NCBI GenBank assembly: GCA_944472155.2
Contig: OX235273.1
Span: 101,206,582 to 101,270,581, forward strand
Direction: 5' to 3'
Length of the DNA: 64,000 bases
Source of the DNA: Trichobilharzia szidati
Lineage: Eukaryota; Platyhelminthes; Trematoda; Strigeidida; Schistosomatidae
The notes below the pieces were generated by a model, which made no database searches, was not told the origin of the DNA, and worked only from the letters and a program-made list of their open reading frames with translations. The first letter of the stretch is position 1. Each line of letters opens with the position of its first letter. Shown one piece after another: positions 53,800-64,000 of this stretch. The position numbers and the translations under genes are program-made.

Positions 53800-54440
53800 T
53801 AGACTGCAATTGTGAGTGAAAAAATACGTCGCACAACTCTATTAAATAATGGATATTCTAGAAGGTTTGTCGATAGAAACTTCAAGAAAGAAACCATTCC
53901 CAGACGAATCACAGTGCCAAAGAAGACATTGTTCATGAGCTTGGCTTTCAAAGGTAACAATATTTCTGAAGTCACTAAAAGTCGTTTATCTTAATGTATT
54001 AAACGCCCTTCCAATGCAACTAACTTACATTCAGTATTAACCAACCAAAACATGATTCGACAATGCGCCAAGGATAAATTACCACTTATGCCCACCTCTG
54101 TGTGCATATACCCACTCACATGCTCCTGTGGAGCTGATTAAATTGGATTTTGTAAGCGTAAACTCCATAAACGCGTGCTGTACACTACCTGATTTGGTTA
54201 ATGAAAGGTGAACAAAGGATGACAAAATATTCAATCTGTGAACACCTTCTGGAATCAGGTTATTAAGTCCCATGTCAGTTATTCTTTAAAGTTATCTAGA
54301 AAATCAAATCAGTCCAAAAGCTTACGTTTTCTCCACTTATGCATATCCAAAGCTTTAGCTGTACATGGACGCAAACCTAAATTCTGTATTCAAAAACGTT
54401 TTGTAAAGCCTCTTTCCTCACCTTGGTCATGGTAATGTTT
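53800..54440 (+). mobile_element. Penelope-type linker and GIY-YIG remnant
   Basis: The frame 53812-53994 reads LLNNGYSRRFVDRNFKK (NGYP-like motif) then ITVPKKTLFMSLAFKGNNIS. Further down, broken frames give CAYTHSHAPVELIKLDFV-like and GIRLLSPMSVIL, the GIY-YIG region in decay (54100-54290), then FCIQKRFVKPLSS. Ends near a TTTTATTTTATTCTATTTTA stretch. Confidence 0.65.
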
Positions 54441-54749
54441 TTATTTTATTCTATTTTACCACCCAAATTCATTCCACTTAACATCACTTTCACCGTTTTT
54501 ATTGTTATCATCATCGTACTATTAATGTTTTAGACAACACTTGACCTACTATTTTAAAATCTTAATACCAGTTCACTTATTTAATAATCTCTAAAAGTTT
54601 TGTAATACGACCATTTCAACGCTACTCCATTAGTACATTGTTTATTATATGCACACTGACTGAGCTATTTCCAGTGCCACATAATGTCGTTTTCCATAAT
54701 ATGAATACAACCGTACAGCTTGAAAATGAAGTTGTTGAAAAGCGATAAT

Positions 54750-54905
54750 TCTTCACTGAACAAAAAGCTGTGCTCTTCTTTGTAAATTAATGGGTATATT
54801 TCGCTAGAAATACATTACATGATTCAGATAAATTGCATCATATTGTTTTGTTGATATGCGTAAGAGCAACTAATTGTCGCTAATGTAGAAAGGTAAGCAC
54901 CAAGT
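54750..54905 (-). mobile_element. Penelope-type fragment related to the 314-bp repeat arm
   Basis: On the - strand CAATTAGTTGCTCTTACGCA, ATATGATGCAATTTATCTGA and ATCATGTAATGTATTTC align with CAATTAGTTCCCTTTATAAA, AAGATGTAATTTGTCTGAAT and CGTGTAATGAATTC at the border of the right arm near 17429. Shows the repeat arm is part of an interspersed family. Confidence 0.6.
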
Positions 54906-57900
54906 TCAGTATACAAGAGCAGATAGACAGTAGGGAGATTAGGTACATTCAGAAATGTGTAAATGTGTATTTGTCTTGTTAACTTGCAATAAGGTGCAAA
55001 AATGAGATGAGTGAAGTTTCTTGGATAAAATAAATAAAATGCCAGGGTATTCCAATGTGAAGTACAAAAAGACAAAACAAAATGAAATAGCAAGTAATAA
55101 AGAAGTTTTGTGGATCCCACTATACAATTAAGTCCACAAGAGAGAAAGGTATCTTGCAAAGTTCTGGCTGTATGTTATGTATTGCCAAAGATTCCACTAT
55201 ATAAAGTAAATATACTTGTGTCTCTTTCAATAAATTTTGTCAGATTTTCTGGGAGATGTTATAGGATGCGTCAGAAGTTACCTCGTTATTTGTACTCTAC
55301 ACAAGCTGAGAGGTGCTGTCGAACGCGTCGACAAATGTTCTATATACCTGACTCTAGAAGGTCAGGTAAACATACAAATGCACATTTAGTTAGATAATCC
55401 AGGAAACGGCAGCCTACTTAAATATTGGACTACTAAAACTCTCCATCAATGTATTGCACATAAGTTTTCTTGTTCATTTTGTTAAATCTAGTAAAATATG
55501 ATATCTAGTGGTACTGTTTACTCTGGTCAGTATTTAGAATATTTACAACCCAGTGATCCGCAATTTTCTAGTAAACATGTCTAAAAGCCTAATCCAGGAT
55601 GTAAGCTTATCCCAGTACATGAAATGACCGTTCCTGACTGTTGTCCTCGGTTCACAGAATACACCCCTGAACTTATTATAATTGGCATTCAACCAAATGT
55701 CGTGTCTTTCTTGAAAGAGAAGAACGAGAGATATCATGATGGATTGGTTTGCGCTTCAGGTCAGGTAGAACTGTAACACACGATCTACTGTCAATTAATT
55801 TCTTATGCTAAGATGCTGGAGAAAGGGAAAATATCATGTAATAAACTCTGCTGAATATTTTGTATATTGTTCTGAATAAGACTATTATCATTATTAAGGT
55901 GCATCAGTGGACGGCTAGAGTGGCAAGGAAAACTGTTTCCCACAATAGCATAATCCATCCTCTTTTAAGGATTCCAATCACTGTGTCATCCCAAAACGCA
56001 ACACTTTCTTTAGTATGTTCTTGCATTCTATATTTTTTTCACACAAAGTACTCTTAACCTCAAAGAAAACTTAATGGATAGCCATTTTTTACGAAAATTT
56101 CCTTCTATTATCTAAGTTACTCAACGACAGTTGTCGTCTATTGTAATTCATATAAAAAAACACAATAGTATGGGTGTTAAAAAGAAATTGTCCAAAAGAG
56201 AGCTTTCTTTATTGAAATCTTGGATTTCTGTACCAGTGGCTACTGTTAATAGATCATTTAAACAAAGGTGATCAGTTGTAAATGATGTCAGTTTTTCAAA
56301 CTTTAATAAGCAAGCTAATAAAATAATATGCTTCTTATTTTTATGAGTAAATAGGATTGAGTGAACGTTTTCAGCCAGCTTGGTTCTTGGTTAAGTAATC
56401 TCTGCGTCACGTGGTCAAATAAAAAAATATTTCTTATGTTCTATTGGACTTCGTCTCCTGGATGTAGTCGCCCGAATGCTGAATTTAATTTGTTAATTTA
56501 CCTTACCATGTATGGAAAAGAATGCTTCGTTCAGATTTCTTCTATATGTTAAATTTTCTGGACGAATAGAAGTTGTTGAGTGACAGCATGGCTTTATTGC
56601 CAGTGACAGACGTGTGTTGAACGTATCTTCTATAGATATTAAGCTGAGTCCTTTCGGCTTTAGAGATAATATATTAATCCGGTAGTCAACGAATCGTTTT
56701 ATCTAAACACAACGTTGCTTAAGCTAAACTGGACTTTGAAGGTGCATCTGAGTAATAGTTCTTCAAGTGTGAAATACCCTAAATCATTTGTAACGTATCA
56801 TCATTGGAAAACTTGCATGTCTGCCTCCTAACGGATCTCAGTACTGTGGCTGGCTACTGAGTAGTACAGTGATAAGACGGACCGAGCATACCAGGGATCA
56901 AATGAGATGGTAATCCTGTTATACTAATTATGGAGCCAAAGATTCGGGGAAATTCGTGTAGATCTCATAATTTTAAAAGCATCCGACAGCTGATTTTTAA
57001 TGAGGTGCCGTGTTTAATTGTTTGGTAGGCTTTAACACAGAATATTCATGTAATAAAATCAAACAACTTGTCATCCATTTGATAGATCTAATTTCTGTCA
57101 GTCGGACACGTGGCACGAAAATCATAGTGTTAAGAATGCAAGTGATATGCAACTAGGTACATGACCCAGGGATAGAACAGTAATAAACCATCCTTGTTGT
57201 TTCACACTTCTTATTTCAATTTTTGTTGAATTATTTTTATGTACTGATTAGCAATCTTAAACTAAGACCGAACAGGTGTCTATCGCTTTTTCTTACCTTT
57301 AAAATTTTTATTCCAGATAAGGCTAGCTTGTTTAATAAGCTCCTTACTGAAATATTGGCGGTATATTGTTGTTAAATAATCGGTAACTTATTTCAATCTC
57401 ATATAAGAACTATCCTTAATCCGTTTAGTGGCAGACAGGTAGAAGAAAAACTATTAGCAAATGTTATTTATTATTTTTTATCAGAATTATGCTATCCACA
57501 TAAAGTTTAGAATTAAATGTCTTATGGGAAAGAAAGTATGCACTGATTGCGTGTACGGGAGACTCTAATTAGAAGTGAAAAAACACAACCATAGATATGT
57601 GCACCAAAACTCACGGAATTTTACGATTTTACATGAATTGTGAAACAAACGTATTTAATGTTAATTCACTTGATTCCGCCTAGCACAAACATTCAGGTTT
57701 CTTTCCTAAGCATTGGTTTATGTTCTTCAGATCACGCAACGCAGTGTACAGTCTACATAACATTTCCTGAAGCAGTTAAGTTGGGTTTCTTCGCCCTTCA
57801 TGAAATTGAGCAATAGAAGGAAGCACGAAATGACACAAAGGAAAGGAAAAAGAATATTTAGTTTAAATGTTATAACTATTTAAGGAGGGATTTACTTCAA

Positions 57901-58589
57901 TTACTGATATTCTGTCTATCTTTTCTGAAACTAAGTGGTTTTAGCAGATATTTTTTGTAATTTACAGTAGATATATTGAACAAACGGTCATATCTCGCTT
58001 CTTTTTAGTGTGAAAGCTTTTCAACAGAACATAGTCAATAATGTTGTGCGAAATAGCTGATTTAACACCTGTGACTAGTATACTGCATCATTTCAATTAA
58101 ATGTACATGAATTTAAGTGTTTTAGATTTAAATAATGAAATGAAATACTAGTTAGGATAAAATGGAGTTGTATTTCATTGTATTAAGCAGTCGGATATAT
58201 ACCCTAGGGGTCTGAAATGAAATTCGCTTTCTTGCACCCCAAGAAAACTTGTTTGTATCGCCAGTCTTCATACTATGAGTGTGGCACAATGATTGTTATG
58301 TGTAACTGAGATAATCAATTAATACAAGGTCATTTAGAAAAAAATTCATTTTACCTTATATCTACAGTATTAGTTCATTCAACTATTAAGAAATACGTAT
58401 GTACTACTGTGAGAAAATGATGCAAATAATTATAATAGCAGTTTCCTGTTAGCCAGCATAAATCATCTTTAAATATGTGGACACTATTAGTATCTTTTCT
58501 GGAATCTAAACAGGCAGAAAGAAGAAAATTATCGCTTTCAAGAATAACCGGAAGTTTCTAGTATGACCACAGATTCATATTAGTTAGGG
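54906..58589. other. Intergenic sequence, no recognised feature
   Basis: 3.7 kb with no recognised motif. The antisense open frame at 55159-54824 is hydrophobic but has no family signature outside the Penelope-related end. Confidence 0.4.
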
Positions 58590-58740
58590 AGTTATTGTAA
58601 ACCAAGGAGTACTGGACAGCTCTTTCGTCCCATTTCTAGACTCACTGGCAGTATGAATCCACTGGAATTCGATTCTAGGACCTTTAGATCACAAGGGAAG
58701 CTCAAAGACCATCTAGTCACTGGAACCTGACTGAACCGTC
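58590..58740 (-). mobile_element. Sm-alpha-like SINE, decayed
   Basis: On the - strand: GAATCGAATTCCAGTGGATT, CATACTGCCAGTGAGTCTAG, AAATGGGACGAAAGAGCTGT, CCAGTACTCC. The GAAA and GTC cleavage triplet are kept, but the CTGATGA core is lost. Confidence 0.65.
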
Positions 58741-58934
58741 AGCCTAAATTCTAAATTTTACCGATTCCTCAATTTACCGATACCGACAGCCACTGTCATC
58801 GGTGAGCATTTGTCATCGTTTCAGACTAGGTGGATCGCATAGATCATGCCTTCTCGTCCTGTAGCCAGTCATTAGGGAGCATCAGAATAACTTTGATGAG
58901 TTTTTCTGTAGGGATTTCCATTCTTTCGAGTTTG

Positions 58935-59150
58935 ATCATTGATTGGTATCATTTCGCGAACCACTGAAAACTGAGGAGTACTGGATAGGTGTTTCCTCCT
59001 AATTTGGGACTCATCATCAGTACGCCAGAAATTCCTAGATTCAAAATCTGGTGGGTAAATACTGCCAGTTATTCCCAAAATAGGCCAAAACAGCTAAGCA
59101 GTACTGCGTGGTTTTCAGTGACGCTCTAACCAGTATCTGACATTGGCATC
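58935..59150 (-). mobile_element. Sm-alpha-like SINE with altered hammerhead
   Basis: On the - strand a head (GGCAGTATTTACCCACCAGA) is followed by CTGGCGTACTGATGATGAGT, CCCAAATTAGGAGGAAACAC and CTATCCAGTACTCCTCAG, then TTTTCAGTGGTTCGCG. The core CTGATGA is followed by an extra TGA and stem II ends GGAG instead of GGAC. Expected inactive. A partial copy of the same family lies 200 bp away on the same strand. Confidence 0.7.
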
Positions 59151-61089
59151 TTAAACTGGAGAATTCGAAACAGGTCTTGACTATATTGCATATGCAAAAT
59201 AATAGGAGTAGACTAATTTGAGACAATATAAATTTATCCTTAAATCAGTGTTTTCACTTCACAAATATTGTTAGAATGTTTCAGAATAATTATAGACAGA
59301 GAAAAACCCACTGTTAGTATTTTTAAACACTCATTCTAACGAGGTTGCTTACCTAACACAGTCGCAGAGGTCTTACAGTTACACTAATCAGTTGTGATGT
59401 TTGTTCATTCTTATGATTCTGAATTTTATAAATAAAAAAGAAAAGACAACCACATTTAAATACCTGATTTATTCATAGACGTTTTGAAAGAAAAGCCTTC
59501 ATGCTAAGTTGCTTTACTTCCACATCACTCACTCTGAAAATTCATTGTACTTCTCCTTCTCAAGTCAACATCGCATATATTAACGTACATTTTTTTATGA
59601 CGTGCCGATAAGTCGTCTAGTATTTATTTATATTTCTTGAAACGTTGTCAGTGAGACAAACGAAACATGATCGACACTCCACCAGCAGAAATGATATATA
59701 TTCATGGCCAATAATTAATATTTGCCCATCATCCCCCTGTCATAAAACTCTTATCAACAAGACCAGTTGATATCGACAACTTACTTTTTGGATGCAGGGC
59801 TGATTTATCGACTTTTTTTTCTGTAATAGTTTACTGGTGTAATCGAAAATGACAGAGCTGATAATGCGTGATGACACGTAGATAACACTTAATGAGTAGT
59901 AATTTCATATCCTTGTTATTTGTCTCCGGTGGAGCAGAAAATTTTACAGTATTGCAAGTAAAATCTCTATCATAATAAGAAATCTATTACAAATTGTTTA
60001 GATAGCTCTATGCTTACCTAAATAAGATACAATGTCCGGTTCGAATGTTAGTGTGAACTGGGTGAGATTCAACTATAAAGCAAGTTGAATTTGCCTTAAA
60101 AACTGCCATACTATCATCACTGAATGACATAGGTCATATAGTGGCTAATAATTCTGTCAGTGGTAATGCAGGATATGTATCTAATGCCGTATAAGTCCTT
60201 AGGCCATCGACTGTTCTAATGAAACTAATATTCCTCTGACTTTGAAAATAACAAGTGTCTAAAATTCCTAAACAAAATGTATATTATCTGAAAACTTGTA
60301 TTCATTTATACGCAAAAGCAGCAAGTGGTTTGAGTGAATTTCATGGGAAGTAAAATTCTAATGAATTCATTTGAAAAGGCATATTTTTAAGATAAGTAGG
60401 TGTATTTTCATTCATTATGAAGAGACTTCAACTCATTGAATCATAAAAAAGCAACCCACTCATTTGCCTAATATATATATATATATATTTGAAATGAATG
60501 AAATCTTTTCTTTTAACTTACTAGTTTCAAAAGGTTTCATAACCACACAGATTTCTCAAAACGCAAGAAGTAGTTGAGAATTGAAACACTTCGAGCTAGG
60601 CAGAAACAGTTGTGGACCTGCATACTTACATTCTATTCCTGTATCGATTACACGTTAAATAATCGGTAACTGGATTATCTTCCATACTTGAATACTTAAT
60701 AAAGATGGCTGAAATTTCTTATTACTTTTATTCAATACATTTTTGCCGATAAAGTAATCATGAGACAAATGAACAGTCGAAATGGAATAATGCTATGAGA
60801 AAAACGAACTATAAGTGTGTGTGTGATTGATATGTAGTTTTCTTCACAAGGTACATAAAGGTGGTAGACATAAATTGCTTTAAAAGTGTTTTGTTATAAT
60901 GGTTAAATTTAGACTCATTTAATCCTAGTCTGGATTTAGAATAAAGCTTTTGTATTTTAAGAAGCATTTTAACTAAACGTAGACTTTGTCTTTCATAAGT
61001 GGCGGTTTACAGGGATTTAATCTATATCAGGTATGAGCACGAAGTGATTTCAGTTGAAGACCCAGTGGAAACAAGAAATTAGTAGAGAT
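59151..61089. other. Intergenic sequence, no recognised feature
   Basis: Contains an (AT)n run at about 60472-60488. Nothing else recognised. Confidence 0.4.
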
Positions 61090-61277
61090 CTTTTTTTGAT
61101 TACAGCTTGATTCCACAGCGTATTTTTTGGTACAAGTATGGAATTTTCAGCATGTGATATCGGCAGCCCAAATTTCTCAGGCCGACCATTGATATCAGGT
61201 GTGCGTTGGGAGGGGATAGAACCTCGGACCATGTGCATAGTCGGCGAGAGTCCTAACCACTGTGCCACCGACGCTAC
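61090..61277 (-). mobile_element. tRNA-derived SINE (GGTGGCACAGTGG family)
   Basis: On the - strand: GCGTCGGTGGCACAGTGG with an exact A box (near 61262), CATGGTCCGAGGTTCTATCC (B box with one change), GCCTGAGAAATTTGGGCTGC, CATGCTGAAAATTCCATACT and the AATCAAGCTGTAATCAAAAA-type end. It is close in sequence to the copies at 16861 and 38583. Confidence 0.85.
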
Positions 61278-61499
61278 ATCCTATTTCGAATATCTTGAGT
61301 AGTATGTAGCCCAAAGTCCACAATGAGTCAAAACAGTTGTCTTTTACTCAATGGTTCTTAATGATACTTTAACAAACTTGCGATTTCTAATTCACATTTA
61401 TCAATCATGTGAAACTAGTTTTTGCTGTGTTATGATTACCACTAGAACAATAGCTTAAAATAGTTACCTGCTTTATTGTAACATTCATTTTTTAAAATA

Positions 61500-61735
61500 T
61501 TCCCATGCGTTCCTAGTGGGACATTGGGCTTCAAGCTGCAGCTGTGAAGTTTCGGCAGCAGTGGTATTTATTTTTACGAGATGCAGTTGCCAGCTTCATG
61601 CCCAACCTTCTTTCTTTACCAGTTTTACTACTAGCTTAGCGAAGTAAAGGAGTGCGTCGACCGCTTATCGAACCCGGAATCACCTGCGTGGTTAGCGAGC
61701 ATTTTACCGCTGTGCTACAGAAGCACAAACTTTCA
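61500..61735 (-). mobile_element. tRNA-derived SINE of the 22655 family
   Basis: On +: CCTAGTGGGACATTGGGCTT, CAAGCTGCAGCTGTGAAGTT, CAGCTTCATGCCCAACCTTC, then GGAGTGCGTCGACCGCTTAT, CGAACCCGG and TTTTACCGCTGTGCTAC. Each block is the complement of the 22655-22910 body and head in the right order. A and B boxes each carry changes. Confidence 0.75.
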
Positions 61736-62789
61736 TTAGGAAGTTTAAGATATTTCATGCATATAACAAAAAATTGAAAGAATTCGATTAGTAGTAGAAT
61801 TGGATACATTCATTTTTACAGAATCTGAAAGTGTACATAATACAAGAGTTGGGGTGAAAAAATTAGTGTTGAGAACTGAGTGCAAAGATAAATAAACATT
61901 CATCTGATGGTTTCGGTTTCACTGAAACCTGAGAAGGTATGGATCACTTTTTGATTTTTGTTTGCTTTAAAGCATTTTATAGTGTCTACTTCACACTCTC
62001 TACGTATGAAAAATCTCCGAGTAAGTCACCAGTGAGGTTTCTTTTCATTTTTTATCCTCAAAGTTGTACAGGCGTAAATATATAATTTAATTAGCTAACA
62101 ATATTCAGAGGTTACAACCCCTAAAAAGCCTATGTGATTTAGAAACACATAGGTGTGCAAAGAGATCCCTTTCTATAACTTTTCTTGCATTTATTAATGC
62201 AGAAGTTTATCATTTCTTTAAACGAACTTACAGAAACACATTGAACGTCGGTGCTTATTACTGAAATTTCGCTTTACTAAGGTTTACAAATGACTTGAGA
62301 ACACAGTCAAGTAAGTTCCTTTACTATCAAATGTGATCTTGTATTTCTTCACATTCGGAAAGATTACAGTGTGTTTGTGCTTCATTTCACACGGGATTCA
62401 TTCACACTTTCAAGAAACCTAAAGAATATGTGAATTAGCAGTGTGCAAAAAGGAATGGGTAATCCTGTATCATCAAGAAAGTACACAGAGAATCAAATAA
62501 CTGTTGAAAAGTTATTTTCAGGTAATTGGTAGGAAACAAGATAACAAAAATTCGAAAGTGGAGAACAAAAGAAAGGTAACTACACAGTGTTTATTACGTA
62601 TCCACATAGCCTATCAATTAACATGATACCACGTGACTGCACTGAAGAAATTGTATGTTTTCTTTAAAGTCGAGCCTTTTGGTGTGAGTGCAAATTATCT
62701 GTGATATCCCCTCATCCATTTAGGTGTATTGTCAGTCCTACCGTGTGTGTACAGACTTAACTGAATCATGGAAAGGTAACCGTTGACTT
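61736..62789. other. Intergenic sequence, no recognised feature
   Basis: No motif recognised. Confidence 0.4.
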
Positions 62790-63290
62790 TTGAATGATGC
62801 AAACAGCATACTATTTAGGAAAAGACAACTCTAATGTGAGACTAACCCAAGGAGGCAACCTACAATACCCTTACGAAAAAATTTCAGCATCTCTGAGAAG
62901 AATATTCTTCTCAGCAAATCACAGAGGTATGTTCGTCAGTCGTCCATTATTCTGCAGACGCCTTAAGGAAAAGATGTCGCATATGACCAATTCTGTGTGC
63001 TTATATCAGTTCTACTAATGCTGTGTAGTCAGGCACATTGGTCGTCCGACACATCACCTGTCTCAAAAGGATTAAAGAACACCGTCTCGCATTGCTCCTG
63101 CAAGGCAGTAGTAGCTCTTTAAGGAGTTCCATAAACAAACAGTTTGTCAGTACTTGTCATTCAAGCGCCACACGCTTCTGCTTCAAGGTAATCTATAAAG
63201 TGAAGAATAACCTGTCAAAGGCAATACACTTCAGTTTCCTTTTCATTGCTGAAGCCTTAGGCATTCACTAAGGGCAGCCAGGGTTATATA
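62790..63290 (+). mobile_element. Penelope-type GIY-YIG remnant
   Basis: Two overlapping frames. The first has SLRRIFFSANHRGMFVSRPL, FCRRLKEKMSHMTNSVCLYQ (GIY as CLY); after a stop the second has VVRHI (YIG position) and RIKEHRLALLL, then INKQFVST, FCFKVIYKVKNNLSKAIHFS and AEAL. Order and wording match the remnant at 2990-3490, so they are copies of one family in the same 3' portion. Confidence 0.7.
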
Positions 63291-64000
63291 TTATTCAACC
63301 GCTTCTGCTATCATAGTAAAACAACCTTATTGACTTCTAAGGACTTTATTTTGTTTGCCTGTTTTTCTTACTTCTTATAACTCTTGTATTTCCCTAGAAC
63401 TCTTGCATTATTCTACATTTTCTTTCGTTTCTATGTGAATCTTGATCACAACTCACTCAATAAGTTGCTCATCTTATTGCGTAACTGTGATTAACTTATT
63501 CAACGTCGTCTACGAATTGACTAATACTGCCGACTATGACTGTCACAACTAGTTACTTTTGTTACCGCGAGCTTCCATTTAAACATTTTACCGCCGGAAA
63601 AAAGAAAGTAGACGAAAAGAACTTATTTTCCGAACTACGTGTATAGTTTTCATTCACTCTTAGTTAAATCTGTTTTTAAGGAGTCATTAGCAAAACTCTG
63701 TATTTCTCAGATACTGTCGAGTATATATATATATATATATAACACAATATAGCGAAAAATCAAATTAGTAGCAAGAGGGATCAGTTTGACAAAGATATTG
63801 AGATAATTAGGGCTTACCAAATGTCATTTTATATAAACTAGTGATCAATCACATTAAAACAATCAATTAGTTTGCATCAGTTTTAAAATTAAGAAAAACA
63901 TCTATTGCTTTTCCTTATGAGAAATTTCAACTATCTTTAGGTTTTGTAAAATTTAACAGTTAAGTACTCAGTCATTTGACACCAATATGTTTATGCCACC
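63291..64000. other. Intergenic sequence, no recognised feature
   Basis: The first part may be the 3' UTR of the preceding retroelement. An (AT)n run lies at 63724-63741. Confidence 0.4.

Noticed and set aside
54824..55159. 111-codon antisense frame as a membrane protein
   Set aside because: Its 3' portion aligns out of frame with the Penelope-type sequence near 17429; the rest shows no motif.
1..64000. CRISPR array or phage/plasmid features
   Set aside because: No regularly spaced direct repeats and no bacterial gene organisation; the DNA is eukaryotic.

Overview
This 64 kb AT-rich window looks like nuclear DNA of a blood fluke (Schistosoma or a close schistosomatid). The evidence is the repeat content: RTE/SR2-like and CR1/jockey-like non-LTR retrotransposons, Penelope-like elements with GIY-YIG endonuclease, and tRNA-derived SINEs whose bodies carry hammerhead-ribozyme cores (the Sm-alpha type known from schistosomes). 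Exons are short and split by kilobase introns. No bacterial-style operon, CRISPR array or rRNA is visible.

One host gene is supported. It lies on the + strand from before position 573 to about 25608. I assembled seven exons from splice sites, reading phase and CUB signatures: 573-753, 10872-11182, 14594-14828, 17997-18379, 21935-22190, 23356-23696 and 25445-25608. All phases agree. The joined 622-residue C-terminal part holds three CUB domains, each encoded by a pair of exons split at the same place, then a short cysteine-containing tail with no membrane segment. The nearest families I can name are multi-CUB proteins such as SOL-1 (suppressor of lurcher) and NETO/tolloid-like proteins. The 5' end lies outside the window.

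The introns (up to 10 kb) and the whole 25.6-64 kb flank hold only decayed mobile elements. There are at least nine RTE-like fragments (for example 5318-6245, 11546-12396, 32690-33310, 37640-39950, 43161-43975), two clear CR1-like fragments (1008-2310, 19262-20100), one Penelope-like element with reverse transcriptase and endonuclease (26540-28440), and about seven 5'-truncated relatives keeping only the linker/GIY-YIG end. At least seventeen SINE pieces in three or four tRNA-derived families are present.

The points most worth a second look are: a complete, apparently intact 45-nt hammerhead ribozyme in a SINE (24348-24392); a 314-bp inverted repeat with a single mismatch (16020-16333 / 17116-17429) around a Penelope fragment; a 91-bp SINE palindrome with ribozyme cores on both strands (41730-41962); and the paired-exon architecture of the CUB gene.
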